Assembly (NCBI GenBank): GCA_002341825.1 | Contig: DDOU01000018.1 | Location: forward strand, 37,948-54,685 | Source: Candidatus Igneacidithiobacillus taiwanensis | GTDB lineage: Bacteria > Pseudomonadota > Gammaproteobacteria > Acidithiobacillales > Acidithiobacillaceae | Direction: 5' to 3' | Length of the DNA stretch: 16,738 bases | Shown: in pieces, positions 9,312 to 16,738 of the stretch | Layout of the letters: every line of letters begins with the position of its first letter | Position numbering within the stretch: the stretch's first letter is position 1 | Position numbers and translations under genes: made by a program | The notes under the pieces: generated by a model | What the model was told of the DNA's origin: nothing | Databases searched by the model: none | Seen by the model: only the letters and a program-made list of their open reading frames with translations

Positions 9312-10037
9312 TCAATGGAGACTATGCGTGCTGCCGGCAGCTGCCTCGAGCATCACTTTACGCACCTCCTCCGGAAATTCGCCTTGTAGCACCTGCTGAC
9401 GCCCTTCCTGGAAAAATAGCGGCGCATCGGCAGGGAGGAATTTTTGCAGGGCGGCAAAGGCTTGGCGCATCAGTTCCGGTGCATGGGCGCGGGTAGCCGT
9501 GATTCCCCAATTGAAGAGCAGGATGCGCCAGGGACGTTGCGGATCATTGCTTTCTAAATCGGCAGCGTAGTCCGCCTCGGCAGCGGCAACCACGGCGCCC
9601 ATGAGTCGTGCCAGGGCCGCGAGTGCGGTGGGATCGGCCTCGGCATTGGCCAGGATGGCGAGGCCGTTTACGATCGGATCGAGGGTGTGGATGGGTTGCT
9701 GCTCCTGTACCAGCCAAGCGGCGATACTCACGCTGATCACTTCCAGGGCAGCCTTGGTCTTACGCTCTCCCAGTCGCTCCGCCCAGGTGGCGAGATCCAT
9801 GAGTAGGCCGATGCTCAGGTCGCCAATCCGCTCTGCCTCATCTTCCGGCAGGCTTGGATCCCACTCGGCAGTGTCCCTCTCGAGCACGACGAAAAGCTGG
9901 CGCAGGGCGTCGACCAGTTGCGGCGGTGTAACTTGTTCGCCGGTGGCAATCTTACTCTCGGCAAACCGTGCCAATAAGGGTTGAACTTGTTGTTCGAAAC
10001 GGGCTTTGGCGCTGGCAATGTCGGCGAGGGAAGGCAA
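9312..10037 (-). CDS. Conserved-looking helical protein of unknown function
   Basis: A 241-aa protein I do not recognise. It looks cytosolic: no signal peptide, no membrane segment and no cysteine, with strongly Ala/Leu-rich amphipathic helices throughout (for example LVDALRQLFVVLERD at 41-55 and LAALARLMGAVVAAAEADYAADLE at 139-162) and acidic loops such as DPSLPEDEAER (60-70). The start is taken as TTG at 10037 because AAGGAG (complement of 10044-10049) lies 6 nt upstream. An in-frame ATG at 10082 would add 15 low-complexity residues and collide with the divergent promoter region. Codon use resembles the neighbours, so recent transfer is not indicated. The gene is first in a minus-strand unit with the AI-2E-family protein and hemY. 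Confidence 0.7.
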   Translation of the reverse strand: MPSLADIASAKARFEQQVQPLLARFAESKIATGEQVTPPQLVDALRQLFVVLERDTAEWDPSLPEDEAERIGDLSIGLLMDLATWAERLGERKTKAALEVISVSIAAWLVQEQQPIHTLDPIVNGLAILANAEADPTALAALARLMGAVVAAAEADYAADLESNDPQRPWRILLFNWGITATRAHAPELMRQAFAALQKFLPADAPLFFQEGRQQVLQGEFPEEVRKVMLEAAAGSTHSLH

Positions 10038-10073
10038 GGGAGACTCCTTGGCAGTGCTATGTCCAGGCTGCGA

Positions 10074-10083
10074 TGGTATCATA
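10074..10083. promoter_or_regulatory. Candidate overlapping divergent -10 elements
   Basis: The 79-bp gap between the divergent genes contains TGGTATCAT (10074-10082), an extended -10 box (TG-N-TATCAT) for the plus-strand PHP gene, about 23 nt before its SD. Read on the other strand, the same spot gives TATGAT (10083 to 10078), a good -10 for the minus-strand 241-aa gene, about 29 nt before its SD. No convincing -35 accompanies either, so this is an inference from position and match only. Confidence 0.35.
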
Positions 10084-10116
10084 AAAGCTGGTCGAAGCAG
10101 TCGCTTGGAGTTTCCA

Positions 10117-10986
10117 ATGTCGTCTTTGTCCCCGCGGTCTCCTGTAGACCTCCACATGCATTCTCTGCACTCCGATGGGAGTTTGTCCGTGGAGGAACTG
10201 GTGGCGCGCGTTGCCGAGCGTGGAGTGCGCCTGATGGCACTGACCGATCACGACAATACCGCCGGTATTGTTGAGGCCCAGCAGAAAGCCGCGCAACGGG
10301 GCATCGGCCTCATCCCGGGAGTCGAAGTGTCGAGCGAGTGGAGCGGTATCGGTATTCATATCGTGGGGTTGGGGATCGATATTCACAATCGTGAGCTACA
10401 ACGGGGGCTTGCGCGTATCATGGAATTTCGGGACTGGCGCGCTGCCGAAATCAGTCGTCTACTGGCCGTAGCGGGTATGCCGGGTGCTGAGGAGGGCGCT
10501 CGCCGACTCGCCGGCAGCCGTATGGTTGGACGCACTCATTTTGCCCGCTGGTTGAAGGACACCGGCCACTGTCAAGACAATGCCGAGGCCTTTCAACGCT
10601 GGTTGGGCCGCGGACAAGTGGCTTACGTGCCCAGTGATTGGATTCCCATGTCCGAGGCGGTAGATTGGATCCGGCAGTCCGGGGGCATCGCGGTGGTGGC
10701 GCATCCCGGACGCTACAAGTTGAGTGGTTCGCGCTTGCGCGCCCTCTGCGAAGAGTTCCGTGCCGCCGGTGGCGGCGCCATCGAGGTCAGCTCGGGTTCC
10801 CAAGGGGCAGCCGATCGCGAGCATCTCGGCAGATTGGCCCAACAGCTCGACCTCGCCGCCTCTCTCGGCTCGGATTTTCACGGGCCGGAAATCGGCCATG
10901 CCGAGATTGGCCAAATCTTTCCCCTTCCCGAAGGTGTGCAACCGGTTTGGGAACGCCTCGGATACGCAGATTTTTCATTACACTGA
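10117..10986 (+). CDS. PHP-domain phosphoesterase, RNase AM / YciV-like
   Basis: A 289-aa PHP-family metalloenzyme. Metal-binding motifs appear in order: DLHMHS (11-16), TDHD (43-46), PGVE (67-70), GRTHFA (138-143), AHPGRY (195-200) and GSDFHGP (251-257). These and the length match E. coli YciV (RNase AM, 293 aa), which trims RNA 5' ends and also dephosphorylates 3',5'-nucleoside bisphosphates; the subfamily call rests on overall layout, including the inserted helical segment at about 90-175. The ATG at 10117 is preceded by TTGGAG (10105-10110) at 6 nt. The gene is divergent from the 241-aa gene and followed after 10 bp by a membrane protein, probably in one transcript. Confidence 0.88.
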   Translation: MSSLSPRSPVDLHMHSLHSDGSLSVEELVARVAERGVRLMALTDHDNTAGIVEAQQKAAQRGIGLIPGVEVSSEWSGIGIHIVGLGIDIHNRELQRGLARIMEFRDWRAAEISRLLAVAGMPGAEEGARRLAGSRMVGRTHFARWLKDTGHCQDNAEAFQRWLGRGQVAYVPSDWIPMSEAVDWIRQSGGIAVVAHPGRYKLSGSRLRALCEEFRAAGGGAIEVSSGSQGAADREHLGRLAQQLDLAASLGSDFHGPEIGHAEIGQIFPLPEGVQPVWERLGYADFSLH

Positions 10987-10996
10987 GCTACCCTTC

Positions 10997-12067
10997 ATGA
11001 CTCCACTGCGGGAAGAACCGCGTTTGGCTGCCTGGGGCACTGTGGTGTTGGTGCTGATTTACCTCGGCGCCCTCTACGCCTTGAGTCCTTATGCGGGGCC
11101 CATACTCATGGGCGCTGTGCTTGCCACCGTTGGCTGGCCTTGGCAGCTGCGCTTGCAGCGTTGGCTGCACTTGCCGCGCTGGTTGGCGTCGATATTGCAC
11201 GCCCTGGCATGGATGGCAATTATCATCATCCCCGCGGTGTTGGTCGTGGAATCGATCCTGCCCGAGTTGTTGCGGGTCATTGCCCGCTGGCAGAGCGGCG
11301 CGCCCCTGTTGGGAGTGCCCCGGGAATTGCAGAAAATTCCCTACCTCGGCACTTGGTCGGTCGAACACCTTCGTCTTTTGAATGGCGCCCATCTTTCTCG
11401 CTTTTTCAGCAACCACGCCGCGATCATCACCAGCTCCCTCGGACAGCTCTGGATTTTCGTTCTCCATACATTTTTCGCTGCCCTTACGGTATTTGCCATT
11501 AGTTTGCATGGACAACGCCTCGCTGAGGTACTGCGCCTCAGCGCCAGTCAATTGTGGGGGGCGGAGCGCGGCGATCGCTTCTTGCTGGCGGCTCGTGATG
11601 CAACGCGCTCGGTTCTCATCGGCTTGATTGGAGTCGGCATCATCGAAGGTTTGCTCATTGGCATCGCTTTCGGCATTGCGGGACTTAGTGCCTGGCCGCT
11701 GTGGACGGTCGTTACGGCGCTTTTCTCACCTATACCCTTTGGCGCAACGATGGTGGTGGGAGCTGCAACCCTTTGGCTGGTTTTTAGCGGCCATTGGTTG
11801 GCAGGCTTGGTAGTGCTTGGATGGGGATTTTTTGTCATTACCCTGGCAGATTTAGTAATCCGTCCTCTTCTGACTGGTTCGCAGAGTCAGGCGCCCTTTT
11901 TTCTGGTGTTTTTCAGCATTCTTGGCGGGGCTGCGGCCTTTGGCTTGATTGGTTTGATCATCGGCCCTATCTTGGTACTGCTGGCGCGAGGCATTTGGTT
12001 GGCGTGGGAGCGTCGGGTGCTGCTGGAACGAGGAACTGCCGGCACCGAAGCGCGATCTAAACCGTGA
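10997..12067 (+). CDS. AI-2E/PerM family membrane transporter (copy 2, YdiK-like)
   Basis: A 356-aa polytopic membrane protein with hydrophobic segments at about 12-45, 63-90, 150-170, 205-235 and 236-334. The C-terminal half has the family's helix-rich core, with SPIPFGATMVVGAATLW (244-260), DLVIRPLLTG (285-294) and FGLIGLIIGPILVLL (315-329). It is clearly diverged from the other AI-2E-family protein in this window (8215-9270): the VPYLG block reads IPFGA here, as I would expect for YdiK-type members. Function is unknown beyond family-level transport. The ATG at 10997 is 10 bp after the preceding stop and lacks a strong SD. A long upstream in-frame extension exists but only overlaps the PHP gene. 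Confidence 0.87.
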   Translation: MTPLREEPRLAAWGTVVLVLIYLGALYALSPYAGPILMGAVLATVGWPWQLRLQRWLHLPRWLASILHALAWMAIIIIPAVLVVESILPELLRVIARWQSGAPLLGVPRELQKIPYLGTWSVEHLRLLNGAHLSRFFSNHAAIITSSLGQLWIFVLHTFFAALTVFAISLHGQRLAEVLRLSASQLWGAERGDRFLLAARDATRSVLIGLIGVGIIEGLLIGIAFGIAGLSAWPLWTVVTALFSPIPFGATMVVGAATLWLVFSGHWLAGLVVLGWGFFVITLADLVIRPLLTGSQSQAPFFLVFFSILGGAAAFGLIGLIIGPILVLLARGIWLAWERRVLLERGTAGTEARSKP

Positions 12068-12084
12068 CTGTGAGGAGGTGTGGA

Positions 12085-12498
12085 ATGGATTACCAAGTTT
12101 TTGATCAGCAGTACAATCAGATTGCCCAGGCAACCCAGAATAATATTCAGGGCTTGCAGCAGGTGGCGCAGAAGTTGCAGACGGCCGTGCCGGATTCTGT
12201 GGTAGCGCGGGAATTGATTTTGGATCTCCGTAACATGGCCATGAATCTGCAGAGTCAGCAGCAGAATATCAATTTTTTGTTGCAGCAGATGGGACAGCGT
12301 ATCCAGCAATTGGAAATGCAGATGCAGCAGGCTGCTGGGCAGCCGGGAATGAATCCGGCCATGGCGCAGCGGCCGTGGAATGCACCAGCCCAGGGTATGG
12401 GTAGTGGTTTCATGGGCAACGTGATGACGGGTCTGGGCTTGGGCGCGGGTTTTGCCGTGGCCGATAACATCGTCGACGACATCTTCAATATGTTCTAA
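12085..12498 (+). CDS. Gln/Met-rich small helical protein, unknown function
   Basis: A 137-aa protein that I cannot name. Residues 1-82 are predicted long helices, very rich in Gln (26 Gln and 12 Met in the whole protein; no Cys), with a possible coiled coil at about 45-82. A Pro/Gly/Ala linker (84-105) leads to a hydrophobic Gly-rich stretch, GFMGNVMTGLGLGAGFAVA (108-126), and an acidic C-terminus DNIVDDIFNMF. The layout, a helical Q-rich body with a glycine-rich hydrophobic tail, loosely recalls DUF2076 proteins, but homology is unproven. GAGGAGGT (12072-12079) lies 5 nt before the ATG, an excellent SD suggesting strong translation. It follows the AI-2E-family gene by 17 bp and is closed by an intrinsic terminator. 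Confidence 0.8.
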   Translation: MDYQVFDQQYNQIAQATQNNIQGLQQVAQKLQTAVPDSVVARELILDLRNMAMNLQSQQQNINFLLQQMGQRIQQLEMQMQQAAGQPGMNPAMAQRPWNAPAQGMGSGFMGNVMTGLGLGAGFAVADNIVDDIFNMF

Positions 12499-12524
12499 AG
12501 CAGGCCCAAAGTCTTGTCCGTATC

Positions 12525-12552
12525 CGGCGGCCTCTCTGGCCGCCGTTTTTTT
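12525..12552 (+). terminator. Intrinsic (Rho-independent) terminator
   Basis: A perfect 8-bp GC stem, CGGCGGCC (12525-12532) and GGCCGCCG (12538-12545), around the loop TCTCT, followed directly by seven T (12546-12552). It lies 26 nt after the stop of the Gln/Met-rich gene and ends one base before the rlmB Shine-Dalgarno sequence. There is no T-run on the opposite side for the reverse strand. Confidence 0.9.
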
Positions 12553-12565
12553 CGGAGGTACAGCA

Positions 12566-13312
12566 GTGGCGGAAGAATGGATTTACGGCATCCACGCGGT
12601 CGAGGCGGCTCTGGAGGCAGGAGAGGTGGAGCGCTTGTGGATTGCCCAGGAACGGGTCGAGGATGGACGCCTGCGGGGAATTCGCGATATTGCCAGTGCC
12701 CGGCAGATTCCCGTAGCAACCGAGTCTGCCCAGTTGCTGGCACGCCGCTGCCATAGCGAGCAGCACCAGGGTGTCCTTGCCCTTGCCCTGCCGCGTCCAC
12801 CCCGAGACTGGTCGGCCTTTATGCAGCAACTGCCTGCAGATGCTTTTTTGCTTATGCTCGACGGCGTCACCGACCCGCATAATCTTGGAGCCTGTTTGCG
12901 TAGCGCCGAGGCGGCAGGCGTAGATGCGGTCTTGCTTCCCAAAGACAATGCCTGCGGGATTACGGCAACGGTGCGCAAGGCCTCGGCAGGAGCGGCATCG
13001 CGGGTGCCGGTATTTTTTTTGACCAACCTTGCGCGCAGCCTTGCGCAGTTGCAGGAGCAGAATTTTTGGGTGGCGGGGTTGGCCGGAGAGGGGCAGCAGA
13101 GCCTCTACCAAGCCGACCTGCGCGGTCGTCTGGTCTTGCTGCTCGGCAGCGAAGAAAAGGGTATTCGTCGATTGCTGCGCGAACACTGCGATTTTTTGCT
13201 GCACATTCCCATGGCGGGGCGCATCGAGAGTCTGAATGTTTCGGTGGCAGCAGGGATTGCCCTCTTCGAGGCACGGCGCCAGCGGGCGACGCCGACCAGG
13301 AATTCGGGGTAG
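12566..13312 (+). CDS. rlmB: 23S rRNA (guanosine-2'-O)-methyltransferase RlmB (SpoU/TrmH family)
   Basis: A 248-aa SPOUT methyltransferase. The N-terminal substrate-binding domain starts with the typical IYGIHAVEAAL (6-16). The SAM-binding trefoil knot shows motif 1 LDGVTDPHNLGACLRSAEAAGVDAV (98-122, with the conserved Asn-Leu-Gly), motif 2 LLGSEEKGIRRL (192-203) and motif 3 IPMAGRIESLNVSVAAGIALFE (214-235). E. coli RlmB methylates G2251 of 23S rRNA; that specificity is assigned by similarity. The start is GTG at 12566 with GGAGGT (12554-12559) 6 nt upstream. The terminator hairpin and T-tract end at 12552, so the mRNA needs readthrough or a start very close by. tatD follows after 22 bp. Confidence 0.93.
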   Translation: MAEEWIYGIHAVEAALEAGEVERLWIAQERVEDGRLRGIRDIASARQIPVATESAQLLARRCHSEQHQGVLALALPRPPRDWSAFMQQLPADAFLLMLDGVTDPHNLGACLRSAEAAGVDAVLLPKDNACGITATVRKASAGAASRVPVFFLTNLARSLAQLQEQNFWVAGLAGEGQQSLYQADLRGRLVLLLGSEEKGIRRLLREHCDFLLHIPMAGRIESLNVSVAAGIALFEARRQRATPTRNSG

Positions 13313-13334
13313 AATTGGGTAGAAAGGAGAATCC

Positions 13335-14132
13335 ATGCAAGCCTGTCTCGTTGACTCCCACTGTCATCTCGATTTTAGCGACTTTGCCGAGGATCGCTCT
13401 GCGGTCTTGGAGCGGGCACGGCAGGCAGGAGTGCAGTCCCTGCTGATTGCCGCAGTGCGCCAGCCAGACTGGGAGCGGGTGCGTTCCCTCGCAGCGTCGG
13501 AGCCGCATATTTGGGGGGCGGCAGGGGTGCATCCCAACGAACCCCAAGAAGAAACGCCCAGCTACGAGGATCTCTTGGCGGCCCTCGCCTACGAAAAGAT
13601 TCTGGCGGTAGGAGAAACCGGGCTCGACTACTACCGCCTGGAGGGCGACAAGGGTTGGCAGCAAGAGCGCTTGGCCTTGCACATTGCGGCGGCCCGCGTG
13701 ACTCGCAAGCCCTTGATCATCCATACCCGCGAGGCTGCCGCCGACACCTTGGCCCTGTTGCGTAGCGAGGGGGCGCAAGACTGCGGTGGTGTCATCCATT
13801 GTTTTACCGAAAATGCGGAATTTGCCCGGGCCGCCCTCGACTTGGGCTTTTACATCTCTTTTTCTGGCATCGTGACCTTCAAGAATGCGCGCGATTTGCA
13901 AGAAGTGGCAAAGACGATTCCCCTTGACCGCCTCCTGATCGAAACCGATGCCCCCTTTCTCGCGCCGGTGCCCATGCGTGGCAAGCGCAACGAGCCCGCC
14001 TTCGTCGCCCATGTGGCGGCTTTCTTGGCAACTCTGCGCCGCACGGATTTGGACCTATTGGCGCAAGCCACCCTGGAGAATTTCAAACGACTCTTTCGGC
14101 CCACGGAGGACCCTTGCGTATCCATTTCCTAG
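13335..14132 (+). CDS. tatD: TatD/YcfH family metal-dependent hydrolase
   Basis: A 265-aa TIM-barrel hydrolase of the TatD family (Mg2+-type DNase and related enzymes). Metal ligands are visible in order: DSHCHLD (His9, His11), VGETGLDYY (Glu94), IIHTR (His130), HCFTEN (His155) and ETDAPFL (Asp205). Length matches YcfH/TatD (about 260). The ATG at 13335 follows AAGGAGA (13324-13330) at 4 nt. The physiological substrate is uncertain; some members act as 3'-5' exonucleases in DNA repair. The symbol is used in the family sense: YcfH is an equally good name. The 3' end overlaps the next gene by 19 bp. Confidence 0.92.
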   Translation: MQACLVDSHCHLDFSDFAEDRSAVLERARQAGVQSLLIAAVRQPDWERVRSLAASEPHIWGAAGVHPNEPQEETPSYEDLLAALAYEKILAVGETGLDYYRLEGDKGWQQERLALHIAAARVTRKPLIIHTREAAADTLALLRSEGAQDCGGVIHCFTENAEFARAALDLGFYISFSGIVTFKNARDLQEVAKTIPLDRLLIETDAPFLAPVPMRGKRNEPAFVAHVAAFLATLRRTDLDLLAQATLENFKRLFRPTEDPCVSIS

Positions 14133-14872
14133 GGACAGGGTCGAGTGCCGGGACCCCGGTCATCGGCTGCGACTGCCCCGTCTGTAGTAGTGGCGATGCG
14201 CACAACCAGCGCAGTCGCGCCAGTATTTTTGTCGAGAACGAAGACACCGGCATCCTGATCGACACCGGCCCGGATTTACGCACGCAACTGCTGCGCGCGG
14301 GGGTGCGAAAAGTCGATGCCGTCTTCTACACCCACTTTCATGCCGACCACATCAACGGCATCGACGACCTGCGCGCCCTCAATTTTCTCAACAAACGGGT
14401 GATTCCCTGCTTTGCCGACGAGCGCACCGCAGCGGAGCTCGAGGCGCGTTTTCGCTATTGTTTCTTGCCGCCCGATCCCGGCTGGGCCAAGCCCTCGCTA
14501 TCGATGACCACCATCACCTCCGCGCAGCGGCTAGGGTCGCTAGAGCTTTTGCCGATTCCGGTCCTGCATGGCAATTTGCCCATCTATGGCTACCGTTTTG
14601 GAGCTGCAGCGTATCTTACCGATCTTAAGACCATTCCCGAGGCGAGTTACGCCCTTCTGCGCGACCTCGACTTGCTGATTCTCGATTGCTTGCGCGAGGA
14701 AGAACATCCTACCCATGTGAACTTGCAGGAGGCGCTTGCCATTGCCGCCCGCATCGGAGCGCGGCAAACCCTGCTTACACACATGACCCATGACCTTGAT
14801 TTCTACCAGTTGCAGGCGAGCCTACCGCCAGGAATCGCCCCGGCCTACGATGGCTTGATTTGGGAAGCGTAG
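14114..14872 (+). CDS. Metallo-beta-lactamase fold hydrolase, PhnP-like (COG1235)
   Basis: A 252-aa MBL-fold protein. The N-terminus MRIHFLGTGSSAGTPVIGCDCPVC (1-24) carries the GTG-x-x-x-G-x-P-x-x-GC-x-C-x-x-C pattern of PhnP-type proteins, in which the cysteines hold a structural zinc. LIDTGPDLR (48-56) and THFHADHINGIDDLR (73-87) give the metal-binding core; the loop histidine HGN (His152) and YLTD (Asp170) complete it, and LLTHMTHD follows (221-228). PhnP of E. coli is a cyclic phosphodiesterase in phosphonate breakdown, but no phn genes are here, so the substrate is unknown. Translation must start at TTG 14114 inside tatD, with GGAGGA (14105-14110) 3 nt upstream. No ATG would fit the family N-terminus. 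Confidence 0.88.
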   Translation: MRIHFLGTGSSAGTPVIGCDCPVCSSGDAHNQRSRASIFVENEDTGILIDTGPDLRTQLLRAGVRKVDAVFYTHFHADHINGIDDLRALNFLNKRVIPCFADERTAAELEARFRYCFLPPDPGWAKPSLSMTTITSAQRLGSLELLPIPVLHGNLPIYGYRFGAAAYLTDLKTIPEASYALLRDLDLLILDCLREEEHPTHVNLQEALAIAARIGARQTLLTHMTHDLDFYQLQASLPPGIAPAYDGLIWEA

Positions 14873-14889
14873 TGTTTGCCCGGCGGCGC

Positions 14890-15294
14890 CTATTCTTCTT
14901 GCTTGAGCTGACTGCGAGCGTGCTTGCTTGCGGCGGTGTTCAGCGCCTGCAAGTGCAAGATTTTTAAGAGTCGTTGCACCAAGGGGTAGAGCAATACCGC
15001 CGAAACCGCGAGATACACCACTCCCGAGTACAGGGCATAGACGCTCGCAAATAGTTTGGCGACGGTTCCGTGCAAACTGGAAACCGGTCCCATACCGCTC
15101 AGGATCATGCTGGCGTTGAGCAGGCTGTCGATCCAGTCGATGCCCGCCAGAAAGTGATAACCAAGAATGCCGATGGACAGGGAAAACAGCAAAAAGCCCG
15201 TACCGGCGCCAACGTAGCGCAGCTGGTGCCAAAAAAACTCCCGCCGGCTACGCAGGCGCAGAGGTTCATGAATGTCGAGTGCCATGAGGGGCAT
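14890..15294 (-). CDS. Small two-helix membrane protein with pore-loop-like segment
   Basis: A 134-aa inner-membrane protein. A basic N-terminal region (RLRSRREFFWHQLRY, 13-27) precedes TM1 (about 28-50); a short segment IDWIDSLLNASMILSGMGPV (52-71) follows, then TM2 (about 80-108) and a charged C-terminus. The topology TM - re-entrant loop - TM resembles an Ion_trans_2 potassium-channel pore domain, with SGMGPV where channels have T-x-G-[Y/F]-G. I recall similar bacterial proteins annotated as hypothetical or channel-like; a channel role is inference. Neither the ATG at 15294 nor the one at 15285 has a clear SD. The gene converges on the MBL gene (17 bp between stops) and diverges from thiC. 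Confidence 0.7.
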   Translation of the reverse strand: MPLMALDIHEPLRLRSRREFFWHQLRYVGAGTGFLLFSLSIGILGYHFLAGIDWIDSLLNASMILSGMGPVSSLHGTVAKLFASVYALYSGVVYLAVSAVLLYPLVQRLLKILHLQALNTAASKHARSQLKQEE

Positions 15295-15317
15295 GGTAGC
15301 TGCTTACTACAAGCTCT

Positions 15318-15338
15318 GCCAATGTCTTGCACATTGGC
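15318..15338. repeat. 8-bp inverted repeat in the divergent intergenic region
   Basis: GCCAATGT (15318-15325) and ACATTGGC (15331-15338) form a perfect inverted repeat around CTTGC. It has no T-run on either side, so it is not an intrinsic terminator. It lies 24 bp upstream of the membrane-protein start and about 20 bp upstream of the proposed thiC -35, which is compatible with a dimeric regulator operator or a leader hairpin of the minus-strand gene. Confidence 0.45.
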
Positions 15339-15356
15339 GCCGATGCAGTAGTGCTC

Positions 15357-15383
15357 TTGCTTTATTCGGCCCAACGATACTAT
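15357..15383 (+). promoter_or_regulatory. Candidate sigma70 promoter of thiC
   Basis: TTGCTT (15357-15362) and TACTAT (15378-15383) are separated by 15 nt, shorter than the ideal 17. A start of transcription near 15390 would begin the mRNA just before the riboswitch, whose first paired base is at about 15396. The position is the main support. Confidence 0.42.
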
Positions 15384-15395
15384 GCTGGAGCCTTC

Positions 15396-16738
<1,343 letters not shown>

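Noticed and set aside
12960..14012. Minus-strand open frame of 350 codons across rlmB and tatD
   Set aside because: It is antisense to conserved SPOUT and TatD motifs and shows the low-complexity composition of a shadow frame.
14873..14889. Possible bidirectional terminator between the convergent MBL and membrane-protein genes
   Set aside because: The 17-bp gap is GC-rich but shows no stem followed by a T-run on either strand.

Overview
The window is a dense, GC-rich (roughly 58-60 % by eye) bacterial chromosome segment made almost entirely of housekeeping genes. The order yicC-gmk-rpoZ-spoT-...-recG, a HemY-type protoporphyrinogen oxidase, RlmB, TatD and a TPP-riboswitch-controlled thiC all point to a proteobacterium on the gamma side. 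The protein flavour suggests something like Acidithiobacillus, but that is recollection and inference; no 16S or other decisive marker is present. I see no mobile element, tRNA, rRNA, CRISPR array or phage gene.

Layout. (1) 1-6026, plus strand: the end of yicC, then gmk, rpoZ, a bifunctional spoT/rel, ridA, a 70-aa DUF1858-like CxxC protein and recG. Genes are separated by 0-23 bp or overlap, so this looks like one long transcription unit linking GMP phosphorylation, RNA polymerase omega, (p)ppGpp turnover, imine detoxification and replication-fork rescue. (2) 6102-6890, plus: a lipoprotein L,D-transpeptidase, convergent with (3) 6897-10037, minus: an unrecognised 241-aa helical protein, an AI-2E/PerM-family membrane protein and hemY. 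(4) 10117-12498, plus: a divergently transcribed PHP-domain RNase AM/YciV-like enzyme, a second AI-2E-family membrane protein and a Gln/Met-rich small protein, closed by a strong intrinsic terminator. (5) 12566-14872, plus: rlmB, tatD and a PhnP-like metallo-beta-lactamase. (6) 14890-15294, minus: a small two-helix membrane protein with a pore-loop-like segment. (7) 15357-16738, plus: a promoter candidate, a TPP riboswitch and the first 406 codons of thiC, cut by the window edge.

The most informative non-coding signals are the thiC leader, where a complete switch can be traced by base pairing (anti-SD versus anti-anti-SD), and the intrinsic terminator whose T-tract ends one base before the rlmB Shine-Dalgarno sequence. 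I found no convincing multi-gene novel system. The less explained items are the 241-aa helical protein, the Gln/Met-rich 137-aa protein, the pore-like membrane protein and the DUF1858-like CxxC protein between ridA and recG.
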